A DNA stretch of 37,982 nucleotides from Hysterium pulicare CBS 123377 (lineage: Eukaryota; Ascomycota; Dothideomycetes; Hysteriales; Hysteriaceae). Numbering within the stretch: position 1 is the first letter of the stretch; every line of letters begins with the position of its first letter. The position numbers and the translations under genes are program-made. This document shows, piece by piece, positions 1 through 11,200 of this stretch. The stretch lies in the NCBI GenBank assembly GCA_000467715.1, contig AJFK01000218.1:1-37982 (forward strand), written 5' to 3'. Below the pieces are notes generated by a model. That model worked only from the letters and a program-made list of their open reading frames with translations, ran no database searches and was not told the origin of the DNA.

Positions 1-141
1 CGATACAACCCCCTTCACCTCCACCTGACTGCTTTCCCTACCTACAACCTCCTGGGTCGCCCTTCTGTTTCTCTTAATACCCTTCGCCCTTCACAGTTTA
101 TAGACTCGATCCTTTTACTTCTTGCTTCGTCAACGCTTATA

Positions 142-1375
142 ATGAGCCCTCAACGCTACGAGCGGGTACGTATGCCTCAGCCCCAGCACTTGCGACGCCA
201 AACCTCACTTTCGGATATCTACTAACAAGCCGGAATCAACAGGTAGCAGAGCACGATGATTTCGAAGATGATTCTCCTGTAGTAGCTCATCCACAACACC
301 AAATACCGTCTTCGCCACCCCCATCCTTCCACTCCCGCTCCTCATCCCCAACAAGTCGCCGCCTTCTCTCCGATGACCCCCTCGTCACAGACGCCGACCG
401 CACCCTCGCAGACACGTTCGACTCGCCTTCCGACGAAGAGGACTCTGACGATGAGCATGGAGATGGTATGGATGATCGGCAGCGTTTGATGCGGGGAAAT
501 CCGTCCGAGTCACGCAACCAAGATGGGGCGAATGGAGAGAGCAGGACAAGCGATGAGGTTAGACCGAGAGGGGTTGAGAGACGAGTTACGCAATTACCAG
601 TTTTCACTCCGCAAGCTGCTGGAGCGAGGGGAAGGATATATGGCGGTGGGCAGAATGACGGAGTCTTTGCGAATTTGAGTGCGAAGCCGACAAGGGGGGA
701 GGAGCTGGAGGAAAAGCCACCGGTATGTTTCAGATCACTCACATTTCGCTTTATTCATATGATCACTAATACTGACTGTATATACAGACCTACGAACAAG
801 CTGCCGCAGACGCGACACCACCATACTGGGAGACCACAATTCTTGCCCCCGGCATGGTCGGCGACGAAGTTTTCGTTGAAGGCCTCCCCGTCGGCTCCGT
901 CTTCTCTTTCGTCTGGAACGCCATGATCTCCATGTCCTTCCAACTCGTCGGTTTCCTCCTCACCTACTTACTCCACACCACCCATGCCGCCAAAAACGGT
1001 TCCCGAGCCGGTCTAGGCATAACCCTCGTCCAATTTGGTTTCTCGATGAAGGGAGCTAGCCCCTCAACAGTGCCTGGTAATGACGGTGGTGATTTCAACG
1101 GCGGTGCTCCTCCAGACCCGAATTCTCACGATTTCGACCCCTCAGCTGTAGCACCACCCAGCTCGTCTCCGGGCGCAAGTTCGGGCGCTGGCGGTATCAC
1201 GACGGGTGACTGGCTTGCATACGCGCTTATGATTGTTGGATGGTTCATCTTAATCAAGTCTATATCCGATTTCGTAAAGGCGAGGAGGCACGAGCAATTG
1301 GTCCTTCAATCGCCCGATCGCGGTCTCGGCGTCGCGGTTGTGGCGGAGGGTGAGAGGCCCGAGAGCAGTGTATAA
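142..1375 (+). CDS. BSD2: Bsd2/Ndfip-family Rsp5 ubiquitin-ligase adaptor (membrane protein)
   Basis: Proposed exons are 142-165, 243-722 and 788-1375, giving 363 aa. Both introns are phase 0 with GTACGT and GTATGT donors. Family knowledge: Bsd2 is a Golgi/endosome membrane adaptor that lets the HECT ligase Rsp5 ubiquitinate metal transporters and other membrane cargo for vacuolar sorting. What the sequence shows: an acidic, Ser-rich cytosolic N-terminus; a PPxY motif (PPTY, about residues 167-170); the hallmark block GLPVGSVFSFVWNAMISMSF leading into a hydrophobic pair with HTTHAAKNGSRAGLGITL; and a last membrane segment near the C-terminus (WLAYALMIVGWFILI) followed by basic KARR. The PPTY motif is assembled across the second intron. 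The start ATG begins a short first exon encoding MSPQRYER, a common N-terminus in this family. The assignment is strong and the exon 1 boundary is slightly less certain. Confidence 0.9.
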
Positions 1376-2844
1376 CGACTTCATATCTCTTTCCTAGTGT
1401 ATTTCGGTTAGTCATAGCAGGTGCAAGGGGCATGGCGTGTTTCGGAGTGTAATGGGCCTCTATTTATGCGACTTGATGCGCGCTCTGTACTTGAGTTTGA
1501 ATGACTCGATGAATAGACGGTTTCGGTTCTGGAGGAGTGGGAAGAGGTTGTGGAAGGTGAAAGAAAGGAATGAGCTTTTGAAGATGGTTGGGCTCGACGT
1601 CTATATAGGGTTTTCGTGTCCTTTTTATCGCTTCTTTGACGGGATAGGAGTGCCTTGAATATGATATCCCTCTACTTCAACATCTCCGCCATCTTATTTG
1701 TGTCATTTTGCGTAAGTGATGATGTTACGACCTTGCTTAGAAAACAACTGGGCTCCGTGAAGCATCCTTATTCCATCTCCTTGCTCTATCCACTCTAAAG
1801 TTGAACTCTTTTCTCCTTTTTCTAATTCTCTATAAGAAAGAAAAGTCTTTTATAATATAAATATGAATATAAATTACTTTTTTTTCTTCCAACTTAAATT
1901 AGTTTTCTATCCTTTTGCTTCTCTAAACTACCCCCGCCCCTCTAACCTCATCTCCTCACTCATCTCCAAGCCCAATCCAACCACGTTCGCCACATTGAAA
2001 GAGCAAGGAGACGCTTAACATATACTGTCCTTCCTTTTGTCATACCTCTATTTTCTTGTTATACAGATTTTATCTTTCCTTCAACACTTTGACCTGTCAA
2101 CTTCCCAATGCGGCTTCTTCATTTGAAATTGCTTGAACGTCACTCCGCTAAGATCACAATATATCCAACAAAACCCGCTCTGGCTTTCAGGTTTCAATTT
2201 TTCTTTCTTCCCAAGGTCCATTACAAGTATCCGGAAGTCATACATACTCAAGCACTTCGCGTACACATTTACTTATATCCCTCTGCTGAATTCAGGGAAG
2301 GATAGGGACGTTATCATCTCTTCCTTTACCCCTACTCAGTTTCTACATCTAGGGGAAGCGAGCGAAGCTACGCTGATAACTTCTTTCTCGCCGAGAGCAA
2401 TGGCTATTGGAACCGCGAAGGCCCTTGTCCAAAACGCTTAACGAACCGAGCGAGCAATGCATCTCGATAGCACTGTCATCAAGAATGGATCTTCCTCGGG
2501 GAGACGACAAAAATTTTATCCGAGAATAAACGAGAGGAGAACTACTATATGAAAGATACAAAGTAGAGAAGAGTTTAGAACAAAAGCCATGCGGCAGTGG
2601 AAAGAAATTAGCCCTGGATGCAGCTCACTGACATCCCCAGCCCCCTATATACAAACACAATCTCTCTTCCGAGCAAATTGTTCATTCTGCCATAGTTCAC
2701 AGTCTTACAACAGACCAAGCTCTCACCGTCTCACCATGTAAAAGAGCCAAGGGACAGGAACGAAGGCGAGAGCAATAAAAGCCAGCACCGAGGCGACTCC
2801 TATTCCTGGACGTCGAATCAACTATTGCGAGTGGCCTACCATAC
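1376..2844. other. Intergenic region with an AT-rich island
   Basis: No convincing gene. Short open frames on both strands look like random frames, with no recognisable domain or splice logic. A strongly AT-rich patch lies at about 1830-1880, with T-rich sequence running on to about 1915. The region holds the 3' flank of the BSD2 gene and the 5' flank of the gene starting at 2845. Confidence 0.5.
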
Positions 2845-3790
2845 ATGATCCGTCCAGATGAATATATCACACGCCTACCATCAGCAATTCAAGATGACTC
2901 AATATTAGAATGCGGAGAGCCTCTTGCACACTCTGGCGTAACCCCTAGTATCTCACCGATGATGGTAGCAATGCAAGGACACTGGCTCTGGGCGAACCGG
3001 ATGCAGACCTGGTTCGAAAGGATGCCTGATAGGGACGAGGTCACACACTTTGGCCATCTCATTGAGCAGCTGATGGAATCGATCCGGGATTGCGAAGGGA
3101 ATGAGTGGCCACTCATGTATCTGCAGATGCAGATCGATCGAGCTTATTGCATGCTCGGTCTCAGGTTCTGGCAACTGAATCAATTTAAAGGGACAAGTTG
3201 TCACAGCGAGGTAGTGAGGTAAATATAGTCGCATGGCTCCAGATAAACAGCGTGGAAGCTGACATCCAGACTTGAAGAACTGCTCGCTCTTTCCTAAAGA
3301 AGTACCTTCGACTCTCTGCATTATCAGTCCCACTAGGCCTTTTTGGTTTGTGACTGGACTGGTCCAACCAATCCACGCACTGATGATTCTACTTATGCAC
3401 TTGAGCGGCTGCTCTGAAACAGATGAAGAAAGTCGCATATGTCGCCCCTTGTTAGACCAAACCTTCACTCTACGAATCATTCGAATCAAGAACGGAGCCG
3501 CTCTTCCAGTAAAAGACACGATAGGTGTGGCACAGAAACCCAACTCCAACCCTAGATATCACGTCCTGCAGGGCCTAAGAAAAAGAGTCTGGCGCAAGTT
3601 TGGTTGGCCAGTTCCCAGCAGTTTTCCGGCGGAGAAATTAGAAGGGCAGACGAGTAATCATGCCTCCGACAACACAACCTCGGACCTCTCTTCTGAATAT
3701 AATGACCAATTTCAGGATAGTGCAATGCTCGCTGAGCTGGAAAGCGTGATTGCTGATGACTTTATGAACCCGGTGCAGTGCGACGGATAG
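2845..3790 (+). CDS. Hypothetical protein, possibly the C-terminal part of a fungal-specific transcription factor
   Basis: Suggested exons are 2845-3210 and 3278-3790 (292 aa). The intron is inferred because two good frames must be joined. Donor GTAGTG and acceptor AAG at 3277 give a matching phase and avoid the in-frame TGA at 3260. A donor at 3219 is also possible with another acceptor, so the junction is uncertain. The protein has helical, Leu/Trp-rich blocks (MQIDRAYCMLGLRFWQL, FVTGLVQPIHALMILLMHL) and a basic LRKRVWRKFGWP block near the C-terminus. This resembles the middle homology and C-terminal regions of Zn2Cys6 transcription factors. No zinc cluster is visible upstream, so this may be an N-terminally lost remnant or a DNA-binding-domain-free relative. 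The resemblance is by eye only. Confidence 0.4.
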
Positions 3791-4244
3791 GTATCGTTTG
3801 TAGGAAGCTCTCAAACTGATTGGCATGTACTCTGGAAGGCTTGTTGCCCGAGATGGTACCCTCGGGGAAGGTACCATGGCCATGTGAAGGAATGCGAGGA
3901 TGGGTTGACTCAATGATAGCCTTCTACACTGTGCGAAGAGCTATTTCATAGAGTCTAAAAAAATCCAGAAATCTCTAATTCATTTTCGATTATATGTAGA
4001 ATAAGTCTTTTGTAATACAGAACTTAGAAAGAGAAGAAACAAAGAACACGATTGAATGAACTCAAAGAGGTAGATAGAATAAGGAATCGGAGGACATAAA
4101 ACATGGGTATTTGGACTTTTAATCATCTTATTAGATTTTTGTACTCATCATTCTAGTATCCTGGAGCTGTTGAACTTTCACCAGGTCAATCATATATACG
4201 TACACACAACCCTCTAACCCACCCCATCAAAACCCCCCCTCCCC
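3791..4244. other. Convergent intergenic region
   Basis: This is the 3' side of two convergent genes (ending at 3790 on + and 4245 on -). It contains the hairpin described separately and an AT-rich stretch at about 3955-4150. No gene is seen. Confidence 0.5.
3853..3877. repeat. Perfect 8-bp inverted repeat with a 9-nt loop
   Basis: ATGGTACC at 3853-3860 is the exact reverse complement of GGTACCAT at 3870-3877, and the spacer is CTCGGGGAA. It lies about 60 bases past the stop of the gene ending at 3790, so it could fold in that gene's 3' UTR. No function is assigned. Confidence 0.6.
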
Positions 4245-5575
4245 CTAATTCAACATCCTCATAACCAACTCCACCGTCGCAAAAGTCCCCGCAGAAACAG
4301 GCATAGCCCTCAAAAGCGTCGGTCCAATCCCTTTCCAAAACCCGCCCAACCCCTCCTTCCTAAAAGTCTGCCTAAAGCAATCCCTCATACCCCGATACTT
4401 CATCCCATCCCCGAACCCATCACTCTGCATCTTGCTCTTGACCACATCAAACGGATAACTCGAGATCCAAAGCGCTTCCCCTGCTAAACCCCCATAAAAC
4501 GCCACTTTCGCCGTACTCACCTCGTCCCGCTTGATCCCGTTTCTCTGGGCGTCGAGGTTCATCAAGTACTCAAAGGTTAGGAACCAGACGCCGTAGGCTT
4601 GTGCTTCGCGGAGATAGGTGACGGCTGTGCCGCGGTAGAGGCCGCGGAGGACGCCTTCGTGGGCGGAGAGTTTGCGCACGCAGTCGATGGGGCCCGAGTA
4701 GAGGCGGTTAGCGCCGTGAGGTTGCGTTTGGAGACGTATGCGGACGTGCTCGATGGGGCTGGAGAGGAAGGTGTTTGCGATACCAGCGAAGGCGCCCGAG
4801 GCGTAGTATTGGGAGTAGGTGAGGTGGGGGTTGGAGTGGGTTTGTTCGTTGCGTGATTCGAAGGCGCGGCGGGCGTAGTGGAAGCCGCCGAATTGGACGG
4901 AGACCTTTTGGGGGATGAGAATGGGGTTTAGAGGGAGGAGATATTGTGAGGACGTTGTGCGCCGAGAATTATTGATATTCATGGGTTGGAGATGTATATT
5001 AAAAAAGGGAGAAAATAAACGGTGCGCAGAAAGTCGAAACCAAAGAAGATAGAATGATCAATATCATGACTTACACAAGCTCCTATTCCTATTAATGGTG
5101 TCAAAGTACCCTTGTAGAAAGCAGCCGGCCCTTCATTCTTCCATATCTGGCTTGCACAGTCAAATGCTCCTTTATACTGCTGAGTCGTCTGTAATCTGAC
5201 TTTAACAATATCTTTCAAGCATTCGCAGTCAGTTCACAGATCTCTTGACTTTGCTGTCAGGAGCAGGATATGTCAGTGCACGTACCAAATGGTTGGCCTA
5301 GGCTTGAGTCAATTGACATCCACATCAAATCGAAACGAAAACAGAAGCAGAGAAATCTTGCCATGAAAAGCAATACGAAACCAAACACATGAATAAACTA
5401 GTCAAGAGGGATTGAAGGATTCTTTGAAAGCATGATTCCGAGCTTGAAGGAAGTTGAGAAACCACAAACCTAAAAGAACCTGCGCAACACCACCCACAGC
5501 CCCAGCGAAAAGATCCTTCAACGTCCTCTTCAATCCCTGACTCTCAACCTCCAACTCCTTCTCCGGAGAGGCCAT
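4245..5575 (-). CDS. YMC1: Mitochondrial carrier of the Ymc1/Ymc2 type (SLC25 family)
   Basis: Exons on the minus strand are 5575-5470, 5297-5286, 5211-5075 and 4904-4245, and phases add up to 304 aa. The family spans the inner mitochondrial membrane with three repeats of two helices; yeast Ymc1/Ymc2 are linked to organic and amino acid transport. Repeat 1 starts LKRTLKDLFAGAVGGVAQVL and carries GQPFDIVKVRLQT, then FYKGTLTPLIGIGACVSVQFG. Repeat 2 carries LSSPIEHVRIRLQTQ. Repeat 3 carries ISSYPFDVVKSKMQSD, then GFWKGIGPTLLRAMPVSAGTFATVE, a near match to the Ymc1 C-terminus. The second exon is only 12 nt and supplies GQPF of the first carrier signature. Introns are 172, 74 and 170 nt. The transported substrate cannot be read from sequence; a related acyl-carnitine-type carrier is the alternative. 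Confidence 0.9.
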
Positions 5576-6222
5576 CTTCGCCCCCCTCTAGTTGAAGCTT
5601 TGGAATACCCCTCCTCGGTGTTGCTGATGGCCCAGTCCGTTACGTTAAGGGCAACTGCTACCAATTGAAGTTTATAGAGGCTCTGAGATAGTCCGAGAGG
5701 ACGTTTGAGCGAGAGACACAGAAATCCGTGGCTTTTCGGACTTTTTTTCGGAGTTTGAGAGCAGCAAACAAAAAGGTGGGATTTCTTTGGCTGACGTGCT
5801 TCGTGCTAAGACCGGTGGTCCACTATCATTTGGAAAGCGGGGCTTGCTCCGTATCATATCACACGTGCCTCCATATCAATCATTACTTTGAGTCGTGGAA
5901 GGCTCAGGACCTTGAGGGATTGGTAAGTCTAATAAATATACATTAAACGGAATAGCCGTTGGCTACTTATATACAGATGTGCCGCCCGGAGTTCACCAAG
6001 CCTAGGTATATAACACTATAATGTCGCCCCCTAAAATCCTCTAAGATAATCCCTTGGGGCGGTGAAGACCGCAAAATGTTAAAGTTGACTTAGACAATCT
6101 TCCGAAAATATACTCCCCAGCATGTATGTAGTCACACAATCATACAACATCTATGTCATACGTGCCTTCGCTACTCTTACAGTCTCCTTGCATCTCCGTG
6201 CCCTTGCAGTGAACACTCAGAA
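5576..6222. other. Intergenic region between YMC1 and the Ras gene
   Basis: This holds the 5' flank of the carrier gene and the 3' flank of the Ras gene, both on the minus strand. No supportable gene is seen. Short frames on either strand have no domain character. Confidence 0.5.
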
Positions 6223-7306
6223 TCACCAGCATTTTAGCTTCTTCCAGAAGCTGTCTTTGGGACGACTCTTTTCTGACGAGGTTTGTGGCGATGCTGTTTC
6301 TTTTTCTGTCATAGGCGGGAGGGCCTGCGTGCGGGATTGTGATACGTAGGCTGCGGAGCCTCCGTTGGCTGCTAATCGACGAGCTTCCACCACGCGGCGA
6401 ACGAGAACTATAGAGGTTCATCAGTAATGATCTTGAAGCAATGAAAAGCCGGGAGGCCAGTCTATGCGATTGTTTGGCAGAACTCGTATCCGGTTACTCA
6501 CGTGCAAATGTCTCCTCGATATTGACCATCTCCCTCGCACTCGTCTCCATAAAACCACACTTCCTCTTCCTCGCCCACTCCAATCCCTGCTGACTCCTTA
6601 TCTGTCTCGCAGCTTGCAAATCGCATTTGTTCCCTGCGACAATCTTCACAGGCGGCACCCTTCCTTCGTCCAGCCTCTGTTCCGTTTCCATATCAATCAT
6701 GTCTGTGAAGTATTCCAGACCGTCAAGAGAGTGTGCGTTTGTGATGTCGTATACGAGTAAGAAAGCATCGGAGCGGAGATTCGAGGCTGCCCATAGTCCC
6801 CGGTATTCTTCTTGGCCGGCCGTGTCGGTGAGCATGAGGAAGTAGTTCTGGCCATCGACGGTACGGGTTACGGAGTACGAGTCCTCTGTTTACAACAACC
6901 ATCTCATCAGCTTTACGCATATACAGAATTATGAGGATATATAACTTGGCGACTGGTAGGAGCGCTCTTGTTTGGTTGCATGAAACTTGGAAGCGAATCG
7001 GAGAATAAAGATGGTGTGGTTCGCGAGAGCTGAACTGGAGGAGGAAAGGCCGTACCTATCGTGGGGTCATATCTACCAGAACATTGTCAGTATCGGACTC
7101 TGTGCGGGCAATTGCCATTGGAAGTGCGATTGACGTACTCGTGTGTCCATTGACTCCGCACCAACCGTAACGTGATGGACGATTTCCCTATCAGAAGTCC
7201 GTCATTACTCAATTCTCAACGATTTGACGGCTGCTTTGCGCTGGGTCGGCATACCGCATCCTCCGTCGCCGCAGACGGTGATGGTTATTCGATTGTTCTC
7301 GTCCAT
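6223..7306 (-). CDS. Ras-family small GTPase
   Basis: Exons on the minus strand are 7306-7255, 7187-7139, 7072-7056, 6885-6502 and 6407-6223, giving 228 aa with consistent phases. All GTPase motifs are present: P-loop GDGGCGKSS, effector loop YDPTIEDSYSV, switch II DTAGQEEYRGLW, base-recognition NKCD, and ETSAR. As a Ras relative it should cycle between GTP and GDP forms and signal from a membrane. The third exon is 17 nt and encodes the effector loop core. The tail is Ser/Thr/Lys-rich and ends KKLKCW, so no CAAX box is visible. The ATG at 7306 is the only in-frame start after an upstream stop; the open frame runs about 110 nt further 5' without an ATG. It belongs to a divergent Ras branch rather than to classical Ras1, Rheb or Rsr1; this is judged by eye. 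Confidence 0.9.
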
Positions 7307-8277
7307 GAGTCCAAACTCGACGGTGGAAGATGATGGTATCACCGTGGGTTCGAAATGCGCGAGGTGGTGCCCAAGTGGTGCGCCAGGCGTGGTGGTACAG
7401 TCGGGTAGTCAATGATGCACGGCGGATGCCTCGAACGAAAAACAACAGGGTTGAAATGGGGGCGATCTTGGGCACAATTTAACATCGAAGGTGGGCTCCA
7501 TCAGCATCCCCTGCAGCACACAAGGCTCGAGTGCAGTCCCCCCTTGATTTCGGACAATGCGCTCTGCAGGGGCCATCTTGCCTTGCCGTTCGCGCGGTGT
7601 GATATCACAGCCTGCTTCCAATCACCACCCCGTCGGATACCAAGCACCCACACCCAACACACAACGTGTCTCAGCCATCTGCTGCAAAGCATTCTCCAGA
7701 AGCCATTCTCCAAACTGTTTACGCTTGTTGCATAACAAACATCCACTGATTGCAACGCCTAAACTTCGTATGATTGAAATATTCTTATGCGCACAGGGCG
7801 GGAGGCTGGATGGCGTTGTTCCCCCGGCCTGGACGTCTGCAATCAACGTGGTCCGTGAGATTTGTATGTACATCAAGATCGCCTATACACCTACGTCCCT
7901 CCGCCCGCGTTCAAGCGGTCGGAATATTAACTGTTCATCTATATCTACGAGAGCGGGCTGATACGATCGCACCGAGTGGAAGTATCAAAGCCTGGGAAAC
8001 AACACTCGCTAAATCAAATCGTCGCTGTCTAAATTGCCTCCACAATCCTGTCTCCAGTTGTAAAAGGCCGGGCTCGGTGCGTTCTAATCAAAATATCTGC
8101 AACGTACGGAGTAAATGGCGATGCATGTACGAGAAATTATACAAAGAGCGTTGTCACATCCTCTAAACTATGACAAACGAGGGTATCTGAGATATCAGGT
8201 CGTCACCTCCCAAGAAAAATGATATGTAGGCGATGAGGTCCGAGGTCAATCTTTCTCATTGCGATGCCCACATTCGA
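7307..8277. other. Intergenic region: 5' flank of the Ras gene and 3' flank of wc-1
   Basis: No convincing gene. Overlapping open frames on both strands between 7409 and 8166 show no recognisable domain and conflict with one another. The region most likely carries the Ras gene promoter and 5' UTR. Confidence 0.5.
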
Positions 8278-11200
8278 CTAATCTGGCTCGATGCCTTCTT
8301 CAATCTTCGGAGGAATGCCTCCCCCATAACCCTGAGATGCTGCTACTTCCATTCGTGCCACCTTGGCGGCATGGCTATCTGCGCTTTGATGTTGAGGTGA
8401 TCGTCTGCCTGTTGGGCCAAGTGTAGAAGGAATTGAGGGTGGTACGCCAATTTCGATTACAGTGTTTGGAAGAATTGTTTGATTGTGCCGAGGGGATGCC
8501 CCGGCCCTGCTTTTGTCGCTTTGGTGGGATGCATGGGAGTGTTGCGAGGAAGTTCGGGGTGAGACTCGTCCATTCTGTCCGGAATGCATCGTTAGTAAAT
8601 GGAAACGAAACTGAACTCTGCCACAAGAAGTTGGAAACGGGAACTCACCTGCTTAGCCCAGCGCAAACCACAGGAATTGCAGAGATCTCGATTGCCCGAG
8701 GGACCTCTTCTCCATTCGGGCGTTACTCTGGTATGGCAGTTTGCGCAGTCTTTTTGAAGTTGGCCAGCTCCTTTTCTCCTCTTCCGTTTTTTCTTTGCAG
8801 CTAGTAAGCTTTGCACTTCCTCGGCCAGATACCTGTTGCGCCTCTCCATTTGTCTTAACTCGTATTGCCAGCTCGTACTTCTGGTGGTTTTGAGCTCATC
8901 AAACACATTGTCTTCGGAAGCAAGGCTGGCATCCTGATGCCCAATTGAGAGCCCGTTTTGGCCGGCAAATGTAGTGGCGGATTCTTCCGTAGTTTGAAAC
9001 CGACTATCAGAGGTGTTCTGAAGAGGAGTCGTCGAGCCAGTGTTTGCAGACAGCGAGACAACATGCACAGGCGATGAGGCGACGGATGTCAAGGTACCTT
9101 GTGAATTATCAGAGTTCCGTTCTGTCTTCGGATAAAGCGCTGGCCGTTGATTATTTTGGCCTCCACTCCGAGTGTACTTCAGCAGTCTTGTCTGTCCCAC
9201 CAAAAATGTAGGCTTATGGCCTTCGGTAGCGTCTCCGGGGTAGATGGTGGTAAATGCTTGAAGAACCTGTCCTCGTTTGTTGATCATTTCGTGCTTGACT
9301 TCGCCCTTTCTTCCTGTACGTGCAAGTTCCAGTATCCGACCGAACTCCGCTTTGGAATCCTGGCGCATAAGAACCTGTATACTGGTCCCTACAAGCTCAT
9401 CTGGTTGTCGATCCAACAATTGACGAACGTTGGATGACACAAATAGGAACATTCCAGATGTTGACATCTTTGTCCATAATTCATTATCTCCAATTCCACC
9501 GGAAGCACGCACAATGGTTTTGCTTAACGTGTAGACCGGTCTCTCTCGACCGACTAGGATAATACATTTCCGACCTTTGCCATGTTCCGTGTGTAGGGAG
9601 CCGTGACCCTCGAACCACATGTATCCACTGTGTTTCCGCCGTATTCGGAAGACAACGTTAACCGATGACGCGTTCGATGTTTCTTTCAGTTCCCTAGTAA
9701 CCGGGACAATGTCACTAGGATGGCAGACCGACGATAAAGCGGTGCCAACTAGTTCGCTGGCGTCATATTCCAAGATTCGCCTACTCGATGGCGATAGGTA
9801 TAAGAACAGTCCTTTCAAGGACAGGACATGAACCACATCGTCCGTGTTCTCCAGCAGCACTTTATCCCATAATCGTTTGGTGATTTCTGAGTCACCAGAA
9901 GTCCCGTAGGTGGCCAAGACGTTCGAAACCTCATCCCGAGGGATGGTTTGACCAAGTTCTGGCTGCGGTGGGTGGGATTCGGGGTTGAAGATGTATCTGG
10001 GCATTGCCAAGCCACGTTGATAATTGACACTATATGAACCGTCTGCGCAAGCATTAGCCACCTCTTCGAATACCTTACCAAGATTGATCTCACCTGGATT
10101 CCTGTTGGTCATAGATCCAGGTTGCTCCACAAGGTCCACCTGGAATCCAACGAAGAATTTGATTTCATCTGTATCCCAGCAGATAGGTATCATGGTCAGG
10201 AGGTTCATGAAAGGTTGCCCTCCTCTTCGATAATTGATCAAGCTGATCTGCGCCTCTCGCCTCATACTTATCGTGTTCTTCAAGTATAAGACCGAATCAT
10301 CATCGACGTATTTTCGTTTTATGCCTGCTTCTACCTTACCGTCAGGTGATTGTAGAAAACGACAATTTCTCCCAAGAATCATATGTTTGTTATAGCCGGT
10401 GAGGCGCTCAAAATTTTCTGAGCAGTATACTATGGGGTTATCATCCATCTGCGCATCGCACACTACAAATGCGCAGGACAAGTCTACGGATCCGATGTTG
10501 ATTTCCGGGTTAGGTCTGGTGGCCACGCGCATCTACGAAAAGATAAGTATCTAGCTAAATGATTCTGGACCATTGGGAAAAAACAAGGCTTTTTCAACGT
10601 ACCAGAACGCCAAGCATATCAAATCCAGTCGACGAATATGCGTTCTTGAATTGTGTTTCCATGTGAGGTCGGGCATGCATGGTGGACGGGAAACCTCCTG
10701 AAGGAAATTAGCGTTGCGATAGCCCGGGGGAACAACAAACGGACCTTTATTGAGGAAGTTCTCACCTGGCGGTATCGCCCAAGGAAACTTATTTTGATTC
10801 ACTGCCTCTGGTGCCAGCTGCTGTTGTGTTTGCTGGGCCAATGGTTCTTTTGGTTGGGTCGATGGCTGCACTTGACTCGTTAAACTTTGTGAGGAGTGAT
10901 GGGTGTCACTTTTCGGTCGAGAACTAGACCGCACACTCTGCTCCTGACTCCCAGTTCGAGAGGGCATCCCGGAACGTATGTTGGGAGTGCTACTTGAGGA
11001 GGTCGTGCTAAAGCGCTCCTGGGTCGGCATACCGGACATGGCTGAATCTGATGTCGATTGCGGTAAGGGAATCATAGGATCTTGCTTTATGGGAGAGTCC
11101 ATTATTGGAGAGAATTGGCTCTGAGGGAACATATTGTTCAAATCGTTCCCAAGCATGGCCATAGAAGGGTCGTTCATATCCAACGGCATGGATATGGCAG

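Noticed and set aside
287-742. 151-codon minus-strand open frame over BSD2
   Set aside because: Antisense to the conserved BSD2 exon 2; Ser/Arg-rich composition reflects the opposite strand's acidic region.
4599-4856. Plus-strand open frame inside the carrier gene
   Set aside because: It is the antisense shadow of a well-supported YMC exon with GC-rich third positions.
9147-9437. Plus-strand open frame inside wc-1
   Set aside because: Antisense shadow of the PAS-domain exon.
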